Shown here piece by piece: positions 5,834 through 10,866 of a DNA stretch of 10,866 bases (positions are counted from its first letter, which is position 1; each line of letters starts with the position of its first letter). Under the pieces are notes generated by a model that saw only the letters and a program-made list of their open reading frames with translations, made no database searches and was not told where the DNA came from. The DNA comes from an uncultured Eubacteriales bacterium (GTDB lineage Bacteria > Bacillota > Clostridia > Oscillospirales > Acutalibacteraceae). A program made the position numbers and the translations under genes. The stretch lies in NCBI GenBank assembly GCA_900321515.1, contig ONWI01000203.1, forward strand, positions 1-10,866. The letters are read 5' to 3'.

Positions 5834-7294
5834 TTACGCAAACCAGCATCCGTATGCAACGCAGCACACACAGAATGAGAAACAGACGAGAACCGTAAGG
5901 AGATAAAGGATCTGCGAAACAAAGCTGAGCTTCTTTTTCATGCTCAACACCTTAATGCCGCAGCAGAGCATGATAACGCCGAGTGCGAGTATCAACGGAA
6001 CTACGCGGAAATCCATGGTTTCAGCGCTTTTTGAACCGAGATTCTGCAAAATATAGTAACCGACAGCGCATCCGGTCATGGCAATCAGAGTCCAGATGTT
6101 GACCTTCTTTTTTGAATCGGCTCTTGCGATCATGTTGCCGAAAACCGTAATGGCGGAGATGGCGGCGCAGGCAAATGCAATGGCTGCGAATATCTGAAGC
6201 GGCAGCATGTCAAGTTCGATGTCATTCTGGGTGAGATTTCCGAAAAGTGAGGATTTGACCAGATAAATCCACGCGTTCTTATCCTGGGGCTCAACGAACA
6301 CTTCGAGCAGTTCTACGAGCTTGAATGAGAGGAATTTGGTCTGGAAGTCGATGGAACCGCCGGGATTTCCAATGAGATTCATGAGACCAGTGTCTTTTCC
6401 GGCGGCCATGTTTCTGATAGGATACGCGAAGCTCAGAAATGCCCAAGCGCCCACTCCGCAAACTGTCTGAATTAACGAGGAAATAGTATTGGCAGCGTTT
6501 TTGCGGTTGAAAACCCGGACGAGGTTTATGATTACGAGCGTCGCAATGACCGGGAGGAAGATCAGCGCGGACATGTGCAGCATGACCGCCACGCCGAAGG
6601 AAATGCTCATAAATACAAAATCGAATCCGTCGGTGAAATTGTTCCATCTGGTGAGGAACATGATGGAAAGGCACATTACCCCAAACATAGGCAGCAGGGG
6701 ATTGATCTCGCCGCCGAGTCTAATGAGTCCGGGGTGAATTGCGATGATTGCGGTGCCAATGTAAACCGCTGTGTCGTTGGCCTCAAGCTCGCACAGAATG
6801 TAGTAGACCGCAATGGACGCCACGATTCCCATATATTCCGTTATGATCCGTACAATATCCAGCGCGTAAGAGGCGGTGAAACTCAGCAGAGCGGACGCAT
6901 TGTAGATAAAAGCCGCGGCAATGTAATATAGCGGCTGAAAGGTATCGGGCAGAGTCAGATTTTCCTGAACTATGCGAAATGTATCGTAATCCTGTCCCGA
7001 CATGGTTGCGCCGGAGGTGGTTATCACATAGTACAGCCTGAGAATAATGGAAATCAGAAGTATCACATAGATTGTTTTACGCTCGCTATCGGATTTCTTC
7101 CACTTGGAATAGAGAAGTCCTCCAAGCATCAGCACGATGATGGCGGCGGCAAATATTTTCAGCACCAATTCTCCGAAGAAGCTGTACAGCACATTGAAAA
7201 ACAAAAAACCGACAGCCGTGAACATAGCCATCCATAGATATGACCAGTTGTCAATACGGTTGTCCTCGCGCAGCTTTTTTTTCGCTTTAGACAT
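5834..7294 (-). CDS. Multi-pass membrane protein, GT-C glycosyltransferase-like (GT39-like)
   Basis: 486 residues with about ten to twelve predicted membrane helices after a basic cytoplasmic N-terminus (KAKKKLRE). The arrangement recalls the GT-C fold of ArnT/PMT-type transferases, which move a sugar from a lipid-phosphate carrier outside the membrane. An early helix ends in LRLYYV (85-90), and the following outside loop has acidic residues Asp102 and Asp104 (SGQDYDTF). Next come QPLYYIAAAFIY (120-131) and a HPGLIRLGGEINPLLPMF segment (187-204). The acidic loop would supply the catalytic base if the match is right. GGAAGGTGATC (7300-7310 on the reverse strand) is a good ribosome-binding site. 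The first gene of a likely operon with degV, it has its own promoter at 7360-7388. It could also be an unrelated polytopic protein; the substrate is unknown. Confidence 0.65.
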   Translation of the reverse strand: MSKAKKKLREDNRIDNWSYLWMAMFTAVGFLFFNVLYSFFGELVLKIFAAAIIVLMLGGLLYSKWKKSDSERKTIYVILLISIILRLYYVITTSGATMSGQDYDTFRIVQENLTLPDTFQPLYYIAAAFIYNASALLSFTASYALDIVRIITEYMGIVASIAVYYILCELEANDTAVYIGTAIIAIHPGLIRLGGEINPLLPMFGVMCLSIMFLTRWNNFTDGFDFVFMSISFGVAVMLHMSALIFLPVIATLVIINLVRVFNRKNAANTISSLIQTVCGVGAWAFLSFAYPIRNMAAGKDTGLMNLIGNPGGSIDFQTKFLSFKLVELLEVFVEPQDKNAWIYLVKSSLFGNLTQNDIELDMLPLQIFAAIAFACAAISAITVFGNMIARADSKKKVNIWTLIAMTGCAVGYYILQNLGSKSAETMDFRVVPLILALGVIMLCCGIKVLSMKKKLSFVSQILYLLTVLVCFSFCVCCVAYGCWFA

Positions 7295-7359
7295 AAAAAG
7301 ATCACCTTCCGAAAATATTAGAATTATGTCAATCGAAAAACAATACGATCAACATGTTA

Positions 7360-7388
7360 ATTTTAACATAAATTCTACAAAAATTCAA
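7360..7388 (-). promoter_or_regulatory. Promoter of the GT-C-like/degV operon
   Basis: Read on the minus strand, TTGAAT (7388-7383) and TAAAAT (7365-7360) are spaced 17 bases apart with TG before the -10 box, placing the start near 7353 and leaving about 58 bases of leader. The -10 box lies within a 7-2-7 inverted repeat, ATGTTAA-TT-TTAACAT (7354-7369), which could be an operator. A second weaker TTGTTT/TAATAT pair lies closer to the gene. Confidence 0.65.
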
Positions 7389-7431
7389 TGTATTTTTAAA
7401 AATATATTAGATTATGCAAGAAATATTTAAA

Positions 7432-7479
7432 AGCCTGTTGACGAATCTCACCTCACCGACGAGGAATTGTCAACAGGCT
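7432..7479 (-). terminator. Intrinsic terminator of the oadG-oadB unit
   Basis: AGCCTGTTGAC (7432-7442) and GTCAACAGGCT (7469-7479) form a perfect 11-base-pair stem. An inner CCTC/GAGG pairing (7451-7454 with 7461-7464) lies within the large loop. On the minus strand it starts 12 bases after the oadB stop codon and is followed by TTTTAAATATTTC. Confidence 0.82.
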
Positions 7480-7491
7480 CTAAGTGTAGGA

Positions 7492-8745
7492 TTATTTGCC
7501 GAGCACTGCCAGCAGCACGCCCGCTGCGACAGCCGATCCGATTACGCCGGCGACATTCGGGCCAAGTGCGTGCATGAGCAGATAATTGGAGGGATTAGTC
7601 TCCTGACCGACCTTCTGCGATACTCTGGCAGCCATCGGAACTGCCGACACGCCAGCCGATCCGATAAGGGGATTGACCTTGCCGCCGGTGAAGATGTACA
7701 TCAGCTTGCCGAAGATCACGCCGAACGCAGTGCCGAGGCAGAATGCCGCAAGTCCAAGACCGACGATCATGAGGGTCTCGGCTGTGAGGAATACCTCCGC
7801 TCTCGCGGTGGCTCCGACCGTGGTACCAAGGAATATCGTGACAATGTTCATCAGCTCGTTCTGAGCCGCGTCGGATATTCTCTTGACCACGCCGCTCTCG
7901 CGCATGAGATTGCCGAGCATGAGCATGCCGACCAGCGGGGCGGCGGAGGGAAGAAGCAGCGCCACGACAATCGTTACAATAATCGGGAACATGATTTTTT
8001 CCGTCTTGGAAACGGTGCGGAGCTGGGTCATTACCACTGAGCGCTCCTTTTTGGTGGTGAGCAGGCGCATGATGGGCGGCTGGATAATCGGAACCAGCGC
8101 CATATAGCTGTAAGCCGCAACCGCTATCGGACCGAGATAATTGGCAGCGAGCTTAGATGTTACATAAATTGCCGTGGGGCCGTCCGCTCCGCCGATGATG
8201 GCGATGGAACCGGCAACATTCGATGGGAAGCCGAGAAGAATGGCTCCGCAGAATGTGAAGAATATACCGATCTGAGCCGCAGCGCCGAGAATGAAGCTCT
8301 TGGGGTTGGCAATCAGCGGACCGAAATCGGACATCGCGCCGATTCCGAGGAAGATGAGCGGGGGATAGATGCCCAGTTTTACGCCGAGATAGAGATAATA
8401 GAGCAGTCCGCCCGAGTGGGCGACTTCTACATATTTCTGACCGTCCGGCATAATGACCTGACCGTATTTGGCTATCTCAGTTGCGGACGCCTGGGCTAAT
8501 GGCACAAGCTCGGTTGTCGGAACATCCATAACGCCCGACAGCGGCAGATTGACAAGCAGCATGCCGAATGCTATCGGCAGCAGAAGAAGAGGTTCAAACT
8601 GTCTGCCAATGGCAAGGTAAAGCAGGAAGCAGGCGACGCATATCATTATTGCGTTTTTCCATCCGTCGCCCTGGAAGAGGCACATCAGACCAGAATCGGT
8701 GAGTATGCTGAGTATAGACGCCCATATTGAATTAAGGATTTCCAT
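7492..8745 (-). CDS. oadB: Na+-transporting oxaloacetate/methylmalonyl-CoA/glutaconyl-CoA decarboxylase beta subunit
   Basis: Integral membrane subunit (417 residues) of a biotin-dependent decarboxylase. It releases CO2 from carboxybiotin and couples this to Na+ export. Seen: IGRQFEPLLLLPIAFG (46-61), GIGAMSDFGPLIANPKSF (134-151), the signature IIGGADGPTAIY (183-194) with Asp188 corresponding to the essential Na+/proton-binding Asp, a re-entrant LLPSAAPLVGMLMLGNLMRESGV region, and GPNVAGVIGSAVAAG (395-409) with Asn397 and Ser404 in the second conserved coupling segment. The segment around 71-112 is a soluble-looking insert with PDGQKYVEVAHSGG. AAAGGTGG precedes the start. The gene follows the gamma subunit after 29 bases. 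The alpha/carboxyltransferase and biotin-carrier genes that fix the substrate are not in the window, so which decarboxylase it belongs to is open. The symbol is used in the family sense only. Confidence 0.94.
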   Translation of the reverse strand: MEILNSIWASILSILTDSGLMCLFQGDGWKNAIMICVACFLLYLAIGRQFEPLLLLPIAFGMLLVNLPLSGVMDVPTTELVPLAQASATEIAKYGQVIMPDGQKYVEVAHSGGLLYYLYLGVKLGIYPPLIFLGIGAMSDFGPLIANPKSFILGAAAQIGIFFTFCGAILLGFPSNVAGSIAIIGGADGPTAIYVTSKLAANYLGPIAVAAYSYMALVPIIQPPIMRLLTTKKERSVVMTQLRTVSKTEKIMFPIIVTIVVALLLPSAAPLVGMLMLGNLMRESGVVKRISDAAQNELMNIVTIFLGTTVGATARAEVFLTAETLMIVGLGLAAFCLGTAFGVIFGKLMYIFTGGKVNPLIGSAGVSAVPMAARVSQKVGQETNPSNYLLMHALGPNVAGVIGSAVAAGVLLAVLGK

Positions 8746-8774
8746 GAATTGACCACCTTTCGGAAATAGTAGAA

Positions 8775-9227
8775 TCAGAAGGGACGGGTATTTTCATAAA
8801 TACCCATGGCAGCCCATGCGCTGCGGCTTCCGGTCTGACGCTGTGCGCGGGAAACCTTTTTAATGGCGTATTTTTTGCCGTCGCTCATCGCCGCGACCGC
8901 TGCGGCAATGACAGCGATAATCTCTCCCGGAATTGCGCCGTCGTCAGCCTGAACCGGCTGTGCGGCGGGAAGAGGAGAACTGGCTGACGGTTCAGACTTC
9001 GCGGAAGCTTCCGCAGCCTTTTTGGCCGCGGCCTTCTTTTCGCCTGAAGCGGTAAAGAACCGGATAATGCCGCCGTACGCGTAAAAGATGAAGATCAGCA
9101 GGAGCAGGATGACAAAGACGACCAGTATTCCTGAGCAGGTGATGACAGCCATCAGCATACCCTTGCTGTCGGATAATTCCGTACCGACCAAAGGCATAAT
9201 ACCTGTCGGCAACAACGATGTCAACAT
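8775..9227 (-). CDS. OadG-family sodium-pump decarboxylase gamma subunit
   Basis: Small membrane subunit (150 residues from the chosen start) that holds the decarboxylase complex together at the membrane. Seen: one hydrophobic helix (about 25-49), a charged Lys/Ala-rich stretch (EKKAAAKKAAEASAK), a Ser/Pro/Ala linker, and a C-terminal block PGEIIAVIAAAVAAMSDGK followed by RSAWAAMGIYENTRPF, which resembles the tail of clostridial OadG-type proteins. Longer reading from TTG at 9293 is possible, but ATG at 9227 is preferred: GGGAGAG lies about ten bases upstream, the hydrophobic helix then sits near the N-terminus, and the extra 22 residues are charged and His-rich without family likeness. It is followed after 29 bases by the beta subunit and is the first gene of the unit. 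Confidence 0.82.
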   Translation of the reverse strand: MLTSLLPTGIMPLVGTELSDSKGMLMAVITCSGILVVFVILLLLIFIFYAYGGIIRFFTASGEKKAAAKKAAEASAKSEPSASSPLPAAQPVQADDGAIPGEIIAVIAAAVAAMSDGKKYAIKKVSRAQRQTGSRSAWAAMGIYENTRPF

Positions 9228-9312
9228 AGGAAATATCTCTCCCAACAATAAATGATTTTTGCGCTCGGGATGAAAAAAGCCGCTTCTTCCCAATATGCAA
9301 TATTTGTAAAAT

Positions 9313-9341
9313 ATTATAGCTCATTCATTTTGTTATTTCAA
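9313..9341 (-). promoter_or_regulatory. Promoter of the oadG-oadB unit
   Basis: On the minus strand TTGAAA (9341-9336) and a perfect TATAAT (9318-9313) are separated by 17 bases. Start is expected near 9306, giving a leader of about 79 bases before the ATG at 9227. The promoter points away from the NAGPA gene, so the region 9306-9533 is a divergent control region. Confidence 0.82.
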
Positions 9342-9437
9342 CATTGAGTCGCCATAAATCGGGAGATGTTTAGCATTTTTTCTGTTTTAAATATAAATAA
9401 TAAGATTTTTTTGTTAACTTGCTGCATTTTAATATTT

Positions 9438-9452
9438 GGCGCGTGGCGCGCC
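9438..9452. repeat. GC-rich inverted repeat in the divergent control region
   Basis: GGCGCG (9438-9443) and CGCGCC (9447-9452) flank TGG. It is a GC-only palindrome in strongly AT-rich surroundings, between the two divergent promoters. It could be a protein-binding site; no regulator is identified. Confidence 0.35.
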
Positions 9453-9497
9453 GAACCTGATTCCCAAGCGATTCTCGCACCCAATGCAAATTATGTA

Positions 9498-9526
9498 TTG
9501 CAAATTCATCTTAGCGGTACTATAAT
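9498..9526 (+). promoter_or_regulatory. Promoter of the NAGPA-type glycosidase gene
   Basis: TTGCAA (9498-9503) and TATAAT (9521-9526) are spaced 17 bases apart, placing the start near 9533 and a leader of about 40 bases. Two direct copies of A(A/T)TGCAAATT (9483-9492 and 9497-9506), 14 bases apart, overlap the -35 box. Confidence 0.78.
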
Positions 9527-9572
9527 ATCAATTACGGTTACCGTGGAGAAATATGCAGTTTACAGGGGATGA

Positions 9573-10688
9573 ATGGGTGTTATGCCAAAACAGAAAGGCG
9601 ACGATAATATCAGATTGAATAAAAGCAATCGCGGCAATGCAAAAGAAAAAAAACGGACGCTTGGCAGCAGGCTGCTTAATACGATGATTATGCTTCTGGT
9701 GATTGCGTTGGGAATAGCAACTGTCGTAAAGACGGACATCATCAGTCTGCTGACAGAGCGTTTTTCGGCTAAGACGGAGTCATTCAGCATGATGAGCGAT
9801 ATCAAGGGAATATGCAGCAGTGCCGACGAATTTTCCGCAAATATCGTAAAAAGCCGCGACCCGGTTTATGTCGTTGATCTGGATGATTACGCAGCTCCTA
9901 AGCCCGATCCGGGAAAATTTGACGAAAATTTTGAAAAATACGATGATGAAACCATATCGGTGCATTATTACAAAGAGAGAAAATATAACTCGTGGTTTCA
10001 CTTTATGGAAGTCAGGATCAAGCATCCTTCACAGATACGTCTGGCACTGGCGTATAACAGATTTGCAAGTTCCAAAAAGAACCGCAAGCTTCCATCGGAA
10101 ATATCAGCAGACGTCAATGCTGTCTGCGCCGTGAACAGCGGATTTTACAACACTCGCTGGAGCGGCGTCCTTATTCACAGAAGGGAACTGCTTAAAAACA
10201 GACCTGTCGGTCTGGATGTGCTGCTCATAGATGCAAACGGCAATTTTCATATTGTTGCGGACCGCGAAATTGAATCCAGCGGCGTTCTGGAAGAATATGA
10301 CATAATTAACGCTGTAACCTTCGGTCCGCAGTTGGTCAAAGACGGTGAGGCTCTTACGATAACCAAGAGAAACTGGCAGCCTGATACCGAAGAACCGCGT
10401 ACGGCAATATGTCAGTTTGAGGATGGACTTCACTATCTTATCTGCCTGGTTGAAGGCAGAAACAGAGTGAGCGTCGGCGTATCTATGCAGACATTTGCCC
10501 GTGAGATCGCAGCAAAAAACGTCAGAATCGCTTACAATCTCGACGGGGGACAGTCCGGAACGATGATAATCGGAAATCACCTGAAAAACAGGGTGGGCTG
10601 GGGTCCGGAAAAACCGCAGAGCGATATAATCTTCTTTGCGACGGCGGTTGAAGCGCAAAGTGGTATTGATGACCAAATCAGTGAATAA
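9573..10688 (+). CDS. Membrane-anchored phosphodiester glycosidase (NAGPA domain protein)
   Basis: 371 residues: a basic cytoplasmic N-terminus (1-33), one membrane helix (about 34-52), a spacer with acidic segments (DPGKFDENFEKYDDE), then an exported domain (about 160-362) of the type found in N-acetylglucosamine-1-phosphodiester alpha-N-acetylglucosaminidase and bacterial relatives. Conserved parts seen: AVNSGFYN (186-193), NAVTFGPQLVKDGE, EPRTAICQFEDG with Arg276, and YNLDGGQSGTM (321-331) with the DGG at 324-326. Bacterial members act on cell-surface sugar phosphodiesters; the substrate here is unknown. AGGGG (9564-9568) is four bases before ATG 9573; ATG 9582 is an alternative start that removes three residues. 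The gene is alone between its promoter and terminator, divergent from the decarboxylase unit. Confidence 0.87.
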   Translation: MGVMPKQKGDDNIRLNKSNRGNAKEKKRTLGSRLLNTMIMLLVIALGIATVVKTDIISLLTERFSAKTESFSMMSDIKGICSSADEFSANIVKSRDPVYVVDLDDYAAPKPDPGKFDENFEKYDDETISVHYYKERKYNSWFHFMEVRIKHPSQIRLALAYNRFASSKKNRKLPSEISADVNAVCAVNSGFYNTRWSGVLIHRRELLKNRPVGLDVLLIDANGNFHIVADREIESSGVLEEYDIINAVTFGPQLVKDGEALTITKRNWQPDTEEPRTAICQFEDGLHYLICLVEGRNRVSVGVSMQTFAREIAAKNVRIAYNLDGGQSGTMIIGNHLKNRVGWGPEKPQSDIIFFATAVEAQSGIDDQISE

Positions 10689-10692
10689 AATG

Positions 10693-10738
10693 ATAATCAG
10701 CTCATGTTGGGATTTTTTGCAAAACATGAGCTGATTAT
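10693..10738 (+). terminator. Intrinsic terminator of the NAGPA gene
   Basis: ATAATCAGCTCATGTT (10693-10708) and AACATGAGCTGATTAT (10723-10738) form a perfect 16-base-pair stem four bases after the stop codon, with a 14-base loop. ATATTTTGG follows, a modest T-tract. Confidence 0.85.
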
Positions 10739-10760
10739 ATTTTGGCAAGCAACGACAGAA

Positions 10761-10798
10761 AAACCGCTGAGCGCCGTCCATACGACATTCAGCGGTTT
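10761..10798 (-). terminator. Intrinsic terminator downstream of tRNA-Pro
   Basis: AAACCGCTGA (10761-10770) and TCAGCGGTTT (10789-10798) form a perfect 10-base-pair stem with an 18-base loop. On the minus strand it starts five bases past the CCA end of the tRNA and runs into TTTTTCTG, a proper U-tract. It faces the terminator of the NAGPA gene. Confidence 0.82.
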
Positions 10799-10803
10799 AT
10801 TGC

Positions 10804-10866
10804 TGGTCCGAGTGGCGAGAGTCGAACTCACGGCCTCTTGAACCCCATTCAAGCGCGCTACCAAAC
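10804..10866 (-). tRNA. tRNA-Pro(GGG), 3' part, cut by the window edge
   Basis: Read on the minus strand, the sequence holds the second half of a D-loop (GTTTGGTAGCGC), an anticodon stem CTTGA/TCAAG around loop ATGGGGT, a T-arm GTGAG-TTCGACT-CTCGC, the 3' acceptor strand CACTCGG, discriminator A and an encoded CCA (10806-10804). In the loop, T33 is followed by anticodon GGG and G37, as expected for proline. The 5' acceptor strand, which should read CCGAGTG, lies beyond position 10866. Confidence 0.93.

Noticed and set aside
7432..7479. Possible riboswitch or attachment site in the hairpin with a large loop
   Set aside because: Its position just after the oadB stop and the U-rich tail on the minus strand are explained by an intrinsic terminator.
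9228..9293. Upstream TTG start for the gamma subunit (22 extra residues)
   Set aside because: The ATG at 9227 has a good GGGAGAG site and gives the usual family layout. The extension is charged and covers most of the leader after the promoter.
9366..9572. 68-codon frame with a signal-like N-terminus ending right before the NAGPA start codon
   Set aside because: The GGGAG touches the ATG with no spacing, and the frame contains the TTGCAA/TATAAT promoter of the next gene and the GC palindrome. Coding is unlikely, though the abutting stop is worth noting.
10693..10866. tRNA plus inverted repeats as a possible integration site
   Set aside because: Both inverted repeats are explained as facing terminators. 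There is no integrase and no direct repeat of the tRNA 3' end in the window.

Overview
The window looks like a chromosomal segment of an anaerobic low-to-moderate-GC Firmicute, most likely a clostridium of the Oscillospiraceae/Ruminococcaceae type. This is an inference from several things: Shine-Dalgarno sites of the AAAGGTG/AAAGGAG kind, clear TTGACA/TATAAT promoters, a DegV protein, a two-gene beta/gamma sodium-pump decarboxylase unit, a PASTA protein, a zinc-ribbon kinase-like protein, and a GC-rich multi-hairpin intergenic module. There is no phage, transposase, CRISPR or integrase signal.

Layout, left to right. Bases 1-402 hold no convincing protein gene. They carry a strong promoter-like element (38-66), three consecutive GC-rich hairpins (156-218) and a long inverted repeat (339-393) that pairs the presumed ribosome-binding site of the next gene. 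Then come three plus-strand genes: mnmA (tRNA 2-thiouridylase, 403-1452), an orphan lipoprotein solute-binding protein (1545-2879), and a membrane protein with an N-terminal zinc ribbon, a kinase fold and two PASTA repeats (3139-4863). The last has its own sigma-A-type promoter and appears to be a pseudokinase.

A shared convergent terminator (4881-4918) separates these from a minus-strand pair: a multi-pass GT-C-like membrane protein (7294-5834) followed by a DegV fatty-acid-binding protein (5783-4935). A second minus-strand unit is oadG-like then oadB-like (9227-7492), with a promoter at 9313-9341 and a terminator at 7432-7479. It encodes the membrane part of a Na+-pumping decarboxylase without the carboxyltransferase and biotin carrier. 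Divergent from it, on the plus strand, is a membrane-anchored NAGPA-type phosphodiester glycosidase (9573-10688) with its own promoter and terminator. The right edge contains the 3' part of a minus-strand tRNA-Pro(GGG) with an encoded CCA and its terminator.

The genes are a mix of housekeeping (mnmA, tRNA), energy/ion (oadGB) and envelope functions (PASTA pseudokinase, GT-C protein, NAGPA protein, solute-binding lipoprotein). They do not form one pathway. The least ordinary items are the pseudokinase, which lacks all three key catalytic residues, and the structured leader before mnmA.
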